DNA from: G963663775 sp963664255
Lineage (GTDB): Bacteria > Bacillota > Clostridia > Oscillospirales > Butyricicoccaceae
DNA length: 64,000 nt
Direction: 5' to 3'
Assembly (NCBI GenBank): GCA_963664255.1
Contig: OY760938.1
Coordinates: forward strand, 248,001 to 312,000
Made by a program: the position numbers and the translations under genes. Under the pieces are notes generated by a model. It was not told the origin of the DNA. It was given only the letters and a program-made list of their open reading frames with translations, and did not search any database. Shown here piece after piece: positions 1-7,931 of the stretch (its first letter is position 1; every line of letters begins with the position of its first letter).

Positions 1-1270
1 TTTGCAGATTAGAACGATGGACATAAAGGTTTTGCGCATTGGCACTATAGCTTCGTAACTCCTGCAACTTCTGCACATTTTGCAGATTCGAGCGATGAAC
101 ATATAGATTTTGCAAGGTCTGCAACCAGTGCTGTGTCAGCGTTTGACTGCGCACCTGTGGTGTTGCACGTACTATTTCCCACTCTTCTGTCGAGAAATCC
201 TGCGATTCTGTGCTGTTTTGCCGCAAAATCAACTGTGAAGACGGGAATACATCCGCGTTTTTCTGCACTGTCCACGCATTCTGCGACTGCTGGTTTTGGT
301 GCACATCGCCATCGTGCGGTGCAAATATGCTGTGCGCGACATTACTGTGCAGTGTCTGCATAGCAGATGATTCATACCGCTGTTGATACTGTACCTCCTG
401 CAACGACTGTAGCTCTTGCAGGATTTGTGCATGGAAATTGCGGATTTGCATCGCTTGCGCATGGGTGCTTCTGCCGTGTAATGCCTGCAACTTCTGCACA
501 TTTTGCAGATTTGAGCGATGAACATATAGATTTTGCAAGGTCTGCAACCAATGCTGTGTCAGCGTTTGCCTGCCCACCTGTGGTGTTTCACGTACGGTTT
601 CCCGCGCTTCTGCCGAAAACTCCTGCTGTTCTGTGCTGTTTTGCCGCAAAATCAACTGTGAAGATGGGAATACTGAAGCATTTTGCTGTGCTGTCCATGC
701 ATTCTGCGCATATTGATTCTGGTGCGTATCGCCATATTGTGGTGCAAATCGGCTGTGCGTTACATCGCTGTGCAGTGTCTGCATCGCGTGGATTTTATAC
801 CAGTGCGGATGCTGTACCTCCTGTAAGGACTGTAGCTCTTGCAGGATTTGTGCATGGAAATTGCGGTTTTGCACCGCTTGTACATTGTGGCTTCCGTTTC
901 GTAACTCCTGCAATTTCTGCTCGTTTTGCAGATTGGAACGATGGACATAAAGGTTTTGCGCATTGGCACTATAGCTTCGTTGCTCCTGCAACTTCTGCAC
1001 ATTTTGCAGATTCGAGCGATGAACATATAGATTTTGCAAGGACTGCAACCAGTACTGTGTCAGCGTTTGCCTGCGCACCTGTGGTGTTGCACGTACTATT
1101 TCCCGCTCTTCTGTTGAGAAATCCTGCGATTCTGCGCTGTTTTGCCGCAAAATCAACTGTGAAGACGGGAATACGGCCGCGTTTTGTTGCACTGTCCATG
1201 CATTCTGCAACTGCTGGTTTTGTTGCACATCGCCATCGTGCGGTGCAAATAGGTTGTGTTGTGCGATAGC
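1..1270 (-). repeat. Nested tandem repeats, 423/501-bp units with 78-bp sub-units
   Basis: The same anchor (plus strand ttttgccgcaaaatcaac) starts at 216, 639 and 1140, giving periods of 423 and 501 bp, i.e. 141 and 167 codons. The 78-bp difference is one extra copy of a 26-codon module encoding NLYVHRSNLQN-QKLQEL; the copy cut by the left edge also carries this doubling. All period lengths are multiples of three and the same frame stays open through all copies, which supports selection on the encoded protein. Copies differ by scattered substitutions. Confidence 0.9.
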
Positions 1271-1381
1271 AAATCGATTCTGCAAACGATATGCGACATT
1301 TGCAGAAACATAACGATTATGAATCGGCTGCCACGTATGATAACCCCAAGCACCTTGCGCACATATAGAATCATCTATCGT
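1..1381 (-). CDS. Q/N-rich tandem-repeat protein, C-terminal reading frame (partial, no start codon of its own)
   Basis: One minus-strand frame is open from position 1381 to the left edge, more than 455 codons, with no stop. It encodes a Gln/Asn-rich protein built of long repeats; recurring phrases are FPSSQLILRQN, TLTQHWLQTLQNLY, VHRSNLQNVQKLQEL and NFHAQILQELQSLQEVQ. There is no ATG or good GTG/TTG start with a ribosome site at its beginning. Instead it begins at an A10 tract in the -1 frame relative to the 151-aa gene upstream, so the two are probably one protein joined by slippage, or one gene split by a homopolymer change. It lies directly downstream of eCIS tube genes. No family is recognised; a tape-measure, fibre or scaffold role would be inference. 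Part of the opposite strand is also open here, as expected of repeats, but has no supporting start signal. Confidence 0.6.
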
Positions 1382-1830
1382 TTTTTTTTTAACCCATTGA
1401 TGGCCCGCTCAACTGCGGATTGTATCTGGATATGATTGGTGTGCTGACTGCCGATTTGTCTTTGAATGTCTTTTACTTGATGCCGTAATTCTTGATTTCC
1501 CAACACCAAAACGTGATGCTCCAACTGCTCCGCAATATGCTGTGTCAATCCGGCACGATTTTGCACCATCCCATTTTCGTCCGATAAGTATGCCCTGAGT
1601 TGCAGCAATAAATTTACAGTTGTCTGCGAAGGTGTAGTTTCTGCCTGCGAATTTTGCGGCATTTGATAAACCAGCAGTTCGCCGCGAAAATAATTTTGTC
1701 GCTCCGGTGATGGCTGTACTTGGCTGACAACCTGTCTGCAAAAGCTGTTATTGTCAATCATGCCAGGCATATTGTGCATACAAGTGGTTGTCAACCCTGC
1801 CGAAATGGGTTTTAAAATCGTAACAGGCAT
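1375..1830 (-). CDS. Unknown eCIS-associated protein, 151 aa, ending at the A10 tract
   Basis: Starts MPVTILKP; the ATG at 1830 has a GGAGG eight bases upstream, so I prefer it to the GTG three codons earlier, which overlaps that site. The N-terminal half is hydrophobic/polar without clear motifs. The C-terminal half (about residues 70-150) is predicted helical and Gln-rich, with QELRHQVKDIQRQI, and grades into the composition of the downstream repeat frame. It ends NGLKKKR right after the A10 tract. It follows the second tube gene by 27 bases. I do not recognise the family. Its matching composition with the -1 frame suggests it is the N-terminal part of a larger repeat protein made by frameshifting. 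Confidence 0.7.
   Translation of the reverse strand: MPVTILKPISAGLTTTCMHNMPGMIDNNSFCRQVVSQVQPSPERQNYFRGELLVYQMPQNSQAETTPSQTTVNLLLQLRAYLSDENGMVQNRAGLTQHIAEQLEHHVLVLGNQELRHQVKDIQRQIGSQHTNHIQIQSAVERAINGLKKKR
1381..1390 (-). other. A10 slippage tract joining two reading frames
   Basis: On the coding strand the sequence reads GGG TTA followed by three AAA codons, then CGA TAG. Slipping back one base, or adding one A during transcription, changes CGA TAG into ACG ATA GAT and opens a frame of more than 450 codons. Runs of nine or more A are well-known sites of transcriptional slippage and -1 frameshifting in bacteria. A homopolymer sequencing error or a phase-variable tract would look the same. Confidence 0.6.
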
Positions 1831-1857
1831 AAAGCGCACCTCCTTTCGGTGTTCTAT

Positions 1858-2346
1858 TTATAGGAAATCAGGAACAGGAATGTTGTATAATCCATCATGT
1901 GCCACCGTAAAGGTTTCAATCAGCGGCTGGGCTGCTTGTGCATCCAAATCATTGACTTCCCATTCCAAAACGCCCCGCGAAATGAAGCCATAAATGGCTT
2001 TGACATCTTTTTCCGCATTCAGTACAATAATCGTGCCAATGTTGCTGCTTGCACCCATCTGACCGTAATTATTGGTTTTAATGCCGCCACTCATCAATAG
2101 GTTGCTCAGCGAAATAGAGTTCATTTTTACGCCACGGCTGAATCGGAGCTGGTGCGGTGATTTATGCGGGGTATGCAGCTTGATGGGGTGTCCATTCACG
2201 CCGCCCTCATTGACCCATTCAACATCTTCTTGTTTGCCGATGCCAGACACCTTCTGAAATCCCATTACATCAATGCCAAATAGCACAATAAACCGAATGG
2301 GTAAGATAATTTCACTATTAGAGCCTTTTAAAAAACTTAACTTCAT
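1858..2346 (-). CDS. Phage-tail-tube-like protein (gp19 family, second tube paralogue)
   Basis: About 162 aa. Recognisable tube elements are FQKVSGIGKQEDVEWVNEGG near the N terminus, a long middle with KLHTPHKSPHQLRFSRGV, and a C-terminal strand with ETFTVAHDGLYNIPVPDFL. These match the arrangement of the T4 gp19-like/Afp5-like tube proteins that cap or start the inner tube. I start at the ATG at 2346, which has GAGGGA six bases upstream; a TTG twelve codons earlier is possible. It is longer and more divergent than the main tube protein at 3029-3451, as is usual for the tube-initiator paralogue at the baseplate side. Confidence 0.85.
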   Translation of the reverse strand: MKLSFLKGSNSEIILPIRFIVLFGIDVMGFQKVSGIGKQEDVEWVNEGGVNGHPIKLHTPHKSPHQLRFSRGVKMNSISLSNLLMSGGIKTNNYGQMGASSNIGTIIVLNAEKDVKAIYGFISRGVLEWEVNDLDAQAAQPLIETFTVAHDGLYNIPVPDFL

Positions 2347-2378
2347 ACGATGTCCCTCATCTGCAGCTACTTTGGCAT

Positions 2379-2609
2379 TCAAACATCAAAGATGTTTTTC
2401 TTCTGCGTGTCTTGATTCATGCGGCGATTGATTTTGGAAACTTCCTGACAAAAACGAATGCGCTCCTTGTGTTCCATTTTCATAATCTCGCCATGTGACC
2501 AATGGAAATAATAGGATAAAAAAGCTATCTCTTCGTAAATACGGTCAACTGGATAGCTTTTTACGATTCCCCCAGAAAGGGTACCTCCATGGAAAACGTT
2601 TTGCCACAT
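2379..2609 (-). CDS. Small eCIS protein, DUF6760-like
   Basis: At most 76 aa, overlapping the end of the preceding gene. From about residue 18 it reads YPVDRIYEEIAFLSYYFHW, then KMEHKERIRFCQEVSKINRR. This strongly resembles, from memory, the short DUF6760 proteins found between the tail-assembly protein and the second tube protein in phage-tail-like gene clusters. They are thought to act in tube or baseplate assembly, but no mechanism is known to me. The ATG at 2609 has only a weak ribosome site, and the conserved part begins later, so the true start is uncertain; translational coupling with the upstream gene is likely. Confidence 0.75.
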   Translation of the reverse strand: MWQNVFHGGTLSGGIVKSYPVDRIYEEIAFLSYYFHWSHGEIMKMEHKERIRFCQEVSKINRRMNQDTQKKNIFDV

Positions 2610-2929
2610 CCCGGACAGGTTGTCGAAACTTTCACCGGCTCCACCGCATTGATTTCTTGATATAGATTTTGTAAATATGCCAAATCTGCGGTAAATAAAC
2701 GCTCCATTACCTTGGTATCGATTGCCGGCAGGCTTCCAAGCTTTGTCACCACACGGGTTAATAAAATAATACTCAAATACCCGGGGTTTTGCTGCACGCG
2801 TGGGTCACGCAACGGCAAAATCTCATCCGCTGCGGTTGCAAGGCGCATAACCCCTTCGCGGTGCAGCTCGCCGCCTTCATCGATATAGCCTTTTGGTAAT
2901 TTAAATTTTACTTCTGTTTGAAACTCCAT
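2561..2929 (-). CDS. Phage tail assembly-type protein with a CxxC pair, 122 aa
   Basis: Begins MEFQTEVKFKLPKGYIDEGG and contains EGVMRLATAADEILPLRDPRV and YLSIILLTRVVTKLG. It ends with a CPGC motif (CPGCGKTF) that could bind metal. This order, a beta-rich start, a conserved MRLATAxDE segment and a C-terminal CxxC, fits the tail assembly (chaperone-like) proteins that follow the tube gene in eCIS and related phage clusters. The ATG at 2929 has AAAGGA seven bases upstream, so I prefer it to an upstream in-frame start. About 100 bases separate it from the tube gene; it overlaps the DUF6760-like gene downstream. Confidence 0.8.
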   Translation of the reverse strand: MEFQTEVKFKLPKGYIDEGGELHREGVMRLATAADEILPLRDPRVQQNPGYLSIILLTRVVTKLGSLPAIDTKVMERLFTADLAYLQNLYQEINAVEPVKVSTTCPGCGKTFSMEVPFLGES

Positions 2930-3028
2930 GGTATTTTTCCTTTCGCTTTTCCGCAATCCCTGTACAAGACTGCAATGCTCCTGCACAGGGATTGACGAAA
3001 AAACTTAATAAATTTACAGTTAAACGAA

Positions 3029-3451
3029 TTATACGGTTCTTGTCAAGCCTTCATGTGCCATTTCGATGCTCTCCATTGCTACCTCTGAAGAAGTTGCGTT
3101 GAAGTCTGGCGCGGTATACTTCACAGGCCATGCATTGATGACACGCCAAGAAGCGGCGGGACTGCCATCCTCTGTCAAAGAGGTGATGGTCAGTGTTTTC
3201 TGCTCAATCGTGCCTGCATGGATGTCTTGCAGCCAATTATACAGCACCATATTGTCAGAAGCGCCCCACTTAAGCGTAATATTACCGTATTTAATCAAGC
3301 CCGGAAGCTTATGCGGTGTAATCATGGTGTCATCACCCTGACGATATTCCACCACGTCAAAGGTTGCATCAAAGCCACTGACCTCGCTGAAACCACCGGC
3401 ATCCAATCCGTCAATTTCGACACGATACCTAAAATTTCTGTATGGTAACAT
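3029..3451 (-). CDS. Contractile tail tube protein (T4 gp19-like)
   Basis: 140 aa, the usual length for eCIS/T4-type inner-tube subunits. The N terminus (MLPYRNFRYRVEIDGLDAGG) leads into FSEVSGFDATFDVVEYRQGDD, then KLPGLIKYGNITLKWG and a final strand ESIEMAHEGLTRTV. These are the hallmark segments of the gp19/Afp1 tube fold. The subunits stack as hexameric rings inside the sheath and form the tube pushed through the target envelope. The gene lies 22 bases after the sheath gene, the standard sheath-tube pairing. Confidence 0.93.
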   Translation of the reverse strand: MLPYRNFRYRVEIDGLDAGGFSEVSGFDATFDVVEYRQGDDTMITPHKLPGLIKYGNITLKWGASDNMVLYNWLQDIHAGTIEQKTLTITSLTEDGSPAASWRVINAWPVKYTAPDFNATSSEVAMESIEMAHEGLTRTV

Positions 3452-3473
3452 TTATTTTTCCCTCCTTTTTTCT

Positions 3474-5183
3474 TTATTCGCCAGTTTTCTGTGTCAGACG
3501 GAAGATAACGAATTCTGCCGGCTTCACAGGTGCAACGCCAATCACGCAAATCAAGCGTCCATTGTCAATGTCATCCTTGCTCATGGTAGACGGTCCAATG
3601 TCCACAAAGAATGCATCCGAGGCACTGCCGCCTGCCAATGCACCGCTTCTCCACACGCCTTCTAAGAAAACTTCAATCGTGCGTTTCACACGAATCCACA
3701 GCAGCTCGTCATTCGGCTCAAAGACCACCCAGCCGGTATTTGCCTTGATGGTTTCTTCCAGGAAAATAAACAAACGACGTACGTTGATATATTTCCAGAG
3801 CGGTCTGGAGGATGCCGTACGTGCGCCCCAAACGCGAATGCCCATCCCAGGGAAACGGCGAATCAGGTTGACGCCCTTTGGATTGAGCAAATCCTGCTCT
3901 CCATTGTTATAGCTGCAGGAAAGACCCGTGCAGTTTGCCACGGTTTCGTTTGCCGGTGCTTTATGTACGCCACGGGTGTTGTCGCTGCGTGCAAAAATAC
4001 CAATCACAGAACCGGACGGCGGAATGAAAATATCTTTCTTATCGAGCGGGTCAAAAACCTGTAGCCACGGGTGATACATTGCACAATAATCGCTGTCCAC
4101 CGTATCGCGATGTGTCATAATATCGGTCACGGATTTGCTGTCAATCGGCACATCCAATACTGCAAAACGGCTGCCCAAATTTTCACAATGTGACACCAAA
4201 GACAGCTGCACATTGGAGCTGACAATTCCCGGAACTGCCATCAAACTAACATCACTGTTGTCCAAAAATGCCTGAATGCCCGTGCGCGAACCCGGTCCCT
4301 TGTCAATGCCGATAAAATCCGCATCAGAAAGTGCCGCAGAAGTACCATTGCTGCCATCCTTCAAGGTCAGCTTGATGGTATCCTTTTCAATCGCAAAATC
4401 CTTTTGCATCACTGCAAGCGGTGTGACTGCCTCGCTGTTTGGCACAACAACAACATCCAAAAGCTCGGATTTTGACATCAGCTTGCCGAGATAATTAGGG
4501 ATATTGATGTTCAAAGAGGCATTTTCATAGCTTTCCGCTTGGTCATCATAGCGTACATCTACATTGAATTCGCAGGTTTTCAGCACCATGGTCGGCAGCA
4601 GATTGGTATCCACCACTTTGCTGGCGGTCAATGCATCCTGCAGGGTGATGGTATTGCCGTCAACTGCCTTGATGATGCCATATTCCTGTGCCTTGCCATC
4701 ATCAAACACAACCACATCGCCTGCATTGAAATCCACAGAACTCTTGACCGTGTATACACCCTCGCCTTGGTCTTCAAAAATCTGTGTTTTTGCCTTGCTG
4801 GCTTCTGTCATCGTGATGCTGATGCCATTGCCCCACGCACCCGGATTTTTCGCAGTGAAAGACATACTTTCGCCTGCGATGGCTGCACTTTTTGCATCAG
4901 ACGGTGCTACGCGCATGATAAATGCACGAGAGCCGCCATTCGCAAAGAAATTGTTGACTGCATACGCCAAAAAACGATATTCGCCAAACTCATTTTCCTG
5001 CAGATAGCCGCCGAATTTTCGGCCAAAGTCTGCTGGATTGGTGACCAAAATAGGGGCACCGGAAACGGGACCTCTTTCTGTTACACCAATAAAGCCTGCT
5101 GTGCTTGTGCCTACGCCTTGCATAGGTGCCGGTCCGCTGTCAAATTCCTCAACATACACACCGGGGGATAAATATTCAGCCAT
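3474..5183 (-). CDS. Contractile tail sheath protein
   Basis: About 569 aa. Starts MAEYLSPGVYVEEFDSG, the signature N terminus of eCIS/phage sheaths (an interlinking strand), then STAGFIGVTERGP and ANGGSRAFIMRV. The C-terminal sheath core contains INVRRLFIFLEETIK, ANTGWVVFEPNDE and FFVDIG, and ends in VKPAEFVIFRLTQ. The middle (about residues 120-330) is the variable outer domain. The start is uncertain: the ATG used has only a short AAGG just upstream, while a GTG twelve codons earlier lies far from a good AAGGAG; family alignment favours the ATG. Only one sheath gene is seen, whereas Afp/PVC clusters carry three. Confidence 0.95.
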   Translation of the reverse strand: MAEYLSPGVYVEEFDSGPAPMQGVGTSTAGFIGVTERGPVSGAPILVTNPADFGRKFGGYLQENEFGEYRFLAYAVNNFFANGGSRAFIMRVAPSDAKSAAIAGESMSFTAKNPGAWGNGISITMTEASKAKTQIFEDQGEGVYTVKSSVDFNAGDVVVFDDGKAQEYGIIKAVDGNTITLQDALTASKVVDTNLLPTMVLKTCEFNVDVRYDDQAESYENASLNINIPNYLGKLMSKSELLDVVVVPNSEAVTPLAVMQKDFAIEKDTIKLTLKDGSNGTSAALSDADFIGIDKGPGSRTGIQAFLDNSDVSLMAVPGIVSSNVQLSLVSHCENLGSRFAVLDVPIDSKSVTDIMTHRDTVDSDYCAMYHPWLQVFDPLDKKDIFIPPSGSVIGIFARSDNTRGVHKAPANETVANCTGLSCSYNNGEQDLLNPKGVNLIRRFPGMGIRVWGARTASSRPLWKYINVRRLFIFLEETIKANTGWVVFEPNDELLWIRVKRTIEVFLEGVWRSGALAGGSASDAFFVDIGPSTMSKDDIDNGRLICVIGVAPVKPAEFVIFRLTQKTGE

Positions 5184-5299
5184 ACCTTGCGGTTCTCTAC
5201 TGCCGCGCCTTTGTGTCACGGAGTCAGAACCAATTCAACTCCTTCCTGTGTTGTGTTTTATAGTTGATGTATCGTTTTGCCTGCGTTTCACCGATACAA

Positions 5300-6202
5300 T
5301 TACAACTCGTTGTCATGCAAGCGACTGCTGTCTTGCGTCGCTTGTGGTGCTTGTGTATCATATTGCTCTAAGATTTCTTGCAGCTGCGCCGGTTCTGCAT
5401 TTTGCGACAATGCATCCAAAATTGCTTTCTTTTTTCGCAAATACAGCAAAAAATCACTGTCATGATATTGCGCCGCTTTTGTTTTGGCAACTGACTCCCG
5501 CAAATCTGCAACAAATTGTTTTTTTCGCTGCTTTTTCTGCAGTTTCACCGTTTCCAAGGCAGTTACTGCGCTCTGAATATTAGAGCGGTCTTGACTTTGA
5601 TGCTGCAATGCACGCAGTTCTTTGATTTGTTTCTGCTCTGCTCTCGTTTCTTGAAACGGAATGACTTGGTCAATGGTTGTGGATTCCTCTGTGTGACGTG
5701 ATATATCGTCTAATTGACGCAGGATTTGCGACATCGTTTTCCGCGTATCGCATTCCAAATCGATTGCACCCTTATAAAACTGCTCATCACCGCTATAAAA
5801 TTTATCGCTGTTGTCCACGCGGCGAAACGATGCGGCGCTTTTGGTGACCGTGCGTTCCTGATTGGTGCGTTGATTCTGCACAAATGCCATATGCATCCGA
5901 TGCTTGCCCGCTTCATACCCAATCTCTACATTGCCGGTATCCATTTCAATATCATCCATTTTTTTTAAGGATTTATCTTGCGCTGCATTGTTCGTTTGAC
6001 GCACTGCACGCATCGGCGCATCCTGCTCCAAAACCTCTTTATGCCGCACTTTTTCCGGCATATGGGTATCTAAACCCTGTAAATAGGGCTGGTATCTTGC
6101 ATCTGTCATCTGCGACACGACCAATCGGTCGCCCGCCTTTTCATTATACTGCCTTGTGTTGCGATACCGTTTCAGCATTTGATGGCTGCTGTTTTCCGCC
6201 AT
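5300..6202 (-). CDS. Unknown 300-aa charged, helical protein between transporter and sheath genes
   Basis: No known family recognised. The sequence is highly charged and Gln-rich with no signal peptide or membrane segment, so it is probably cytoplasmic. From about residue 160 to 290 it looks like long helices or coiled coil (SQILRQLDDISRH, RAEQKQIKELRALQHQS, TALETVKLQKKQRKKQ, LLYLRKKKAILDAL). It starts four bases after the ABC half-transporter gene, so the two are surely co-transcribed, and it is followed by the sheath gene after about 115 bases. Position suggests a link between the secretion module and the particle, but nothing in the sequence proves this. Confidence 0.75.
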   Translation of the reverse strand: MAENSSHQMLKRYRNTRQYNEKAGDRLVVSQMTDARYQPYLQGLDTHMPEKVRHKEVLEQDAPMRAVRQTNNAAQDKSLKKMDDIEMDTGNVEIGYEAGKHRMHMAFVQNQRTNQERTVTKSAASFRRVDNSDKFYSGDEQFYKGAIDLECDTRKTMSQILRQLDDISRHTEESTTIDQVIPFQETRAEQKQIKELRALQHQSQDRSNIQSAVTALETVKLQKKQRKKQFVADLRESVAKTKAAQYHDSDFLLYLRKKKAILDALSQNAEPAQLQEILEQYDTQAPQATQDSSRLHDNEL

Positions 6203-6206
6203 ACGA

Positions 6207-7931
6207 CTACCACCCTTCCTGCGTCAGCTGACCATTTTCCAATCGAAAAATACGGTCGCATCCCACCAGCCACTTCTTCCGCGTTGTGGCAATCATGCAG
6301 GTGCCGGAAAAGGCAAGCGCACACTTCGCTGTTTCTGGGTCACACACTTGGTCAAGCAATAATATCGACGCCTCCGACCGCACGGCGCACGCAATTTGCA
6401 CGGTATCTGCCTTTTGCAGAAAGCGAATGCAACGTCGCCAGCTTTGTCCTTGCACCTGTGCACAATCCCTTCCGCTGGAATATACTGCACCAAACTGTAT
6501 TGGCAGGATTCCCGCTACCAGTTTTAAAACGGTGGTTTTTCCGCTACCGGCAGCACCGTAAATCCCAATTTTTTCACCAGGATACAGTTGCAGCGATATT
6601 TCATGCAAATGTGTGGTGCATACACGTTCCAAAACCAATGAACCGTCACATTGCAGCATTGCAGGACGCATATCCCGTGGCGATTCCTCTGATAAATCTG
6701 CAAAAACGGTTTTTGTCCAATACTGCATCCGCACAAATTCCGGCAAACACGAAATAAATTGCAGCATACAAAACAGACACAGCGCAGCGCGAAGTCCATA
6801 CGCCACCAAAATTGCAGGACGCATCTCGACAGCGATACCCTGTACGCAAATCATTGCCAAAAAAGCCGTGGATAGTGCGGTTATATAGCCAAATGTGCTG
6901 TTGAATATCCGATTTTTGTTGGGAACAAACCGATTGGCGTCTGGAACATTCTTCTCAATTTCCATTTGACAAAGCCACGCCTGTCCCGCCAGACGGGATG
7001 TCAATGCAGACGCTTCCTGTTGGGGTATCGTTCGCCATAGCATCCGCATATATACGATTGCAAGCAGACCCGCAAGCCCAAACAACTCCAACATCCATGT
7101 GCGATATGCAGAGCCGAGCACTGCAACCACGCCAAAGCTGACCGCGCACCCTATCCACGCCATGCATTTCACCACGGTTTTGCAAACACTCGCGCAAATA
7201 AGTTGGCAAGCTGCCGCTGCTTTTTTGCTTTCCTGCTGATTTCTCTGTAAAAATCGCTGCGTCAATGCCGTAGCATATTGTAAATCCGCCTTTTCCCATA
7301 TGCGCTGCAATAAATTGCGAAACTGCATCGCTGCAATGCCTCCGCAAAGAAGCACGCCTCCCAGCTGCACCACATATGTAACGAAATGGTTTCCCGATGG
7401 TATCACATTCCACAACGCATCAAACCCTAGATATGGAATCCGCATCGCGCAAAACAGCAGTACCGCCATCATAATAAGCATCCACGGGACTTCTGCTTGT
7501 GCTTGGTTTTTTAAGAAATATCCCATAAATCGCAGGGGCGTATCATGGTCTTTCAGCGAAGGTGTAATCTCCCAAGCTTGTTTACGGAATTGCACTTCTG
7601 TATTGCGGTCTACACACTGAAAACGTTGCAGTCCCTGGTCATAAAAGACATATTTGCCGATACCATATGGAATCAGTGCCGTTAATCCTTGTTCCGCATC
7701 CACCAAATAGTAGCCTGTCAAATGCTCTTGCCAATGCAGTCCTAACGCAACGGATACGGCAGCGATGCCCGTTCGACTAGAAACATACTCTAGCTGCGCT
7801 TCTGCATTGGTAAGTTCGCGTGGAACTTCTACAGAAACTTCTCCCATGACAGACAGCAAATCTTCCAGCGCATGATTTGCTGTCATTTTAGATGCGATTT
7901 GCCGAATTTTGCGTTTTTTTAACTTCTTCAA
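6207..7931 (-). CDS. NHLM-type ABC half-transporter with a truncated nucleotide-binding domain
   Basis: 574 aa. Residues 1-145 form a soluble N-terminal region like that of the second ABC protein of NHLM/NHLP bacteriocin exporters. Hydrophobic segments between about 150 and 400 form the membrane domain. The ATPase domain is only about 147 residues (428-574). Walker A is intact (GAAGSGKTT, about 458), but after a Q-loop-like FLQKAD the sequence jumps to Walker B (ILLLDQ). The helical subdomain with the LSGGQ signature is absent, the catalytic Glu is Gln and the H-loop His is Thr. Start is TTG, overlapping the previous stop by four bases. It can only form a working ATP site together with the signature of the C39-type partner at 7928-9955. 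Confidence 0.85.
   Translation of the reverse strand: MKKLKKRKIRQIASKMTANHALEDLLSVMGEVSVEVPRELTNAEAQLEYVSSRTGIAAVSVALGLHWQEHLTGYYLVDAEQGLTALIPYGIGKYVFYDQGLQRFQCVDRNTEVQFRKQAWEITPSLKDHDTPLRFMGYFLKNQAQAEVPWMLIMMAVLLFCAMRIPYLGFDALWNVIPSGNHFVTYVVQLGGVLLCGGIAAMQFRNLLQRIWEKADLQYATALTQRFLQRNQQESKKAAAACQLICASVCKTVVKCMAWIGCAVSFGVVAVLGSAYRTWMLELFGLAGLLAIVYMRMLWRTIPQQEASALTSRLAGQAWLCQMEIEKNVPDANRFVPNKNRIFNSTFGYITALSTAFLAMICVQGIAVEMRPAILVAYGLRAALCLFCMLQFISCLPEFVRMQYWTKTVFADLSEESPRDMRPAMLQCDGSLVLERVCTTHLHEISLQLYPGEKIGIYGAAGSGKTTVLKLVAGILPIQFGAVYSSGRDCAQVQGQSWRRCIRFLQKADTVQIACAVRSEASILLLDQVCDPETAKCALAFSGTCMIATTRKKWLVGCDRIFRLENGQLTQEGW

Noticed and set aside
367..1269. A 300-codon plus-strand reading frame with repeats at the left edge
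   Set aside because: It is the antisense of the Q/N-rich repeat frame and has no ribosome site. The minus-strand frame is longer, fits the operon direction and keeps conserved phrases in all copies.
4539..5171. A 210-codon plus-strand frame opposite the sheath gene
   Set aside because: Shadow of the sheath gene; low-complexity His/Cys-rich translation typical of antisense.
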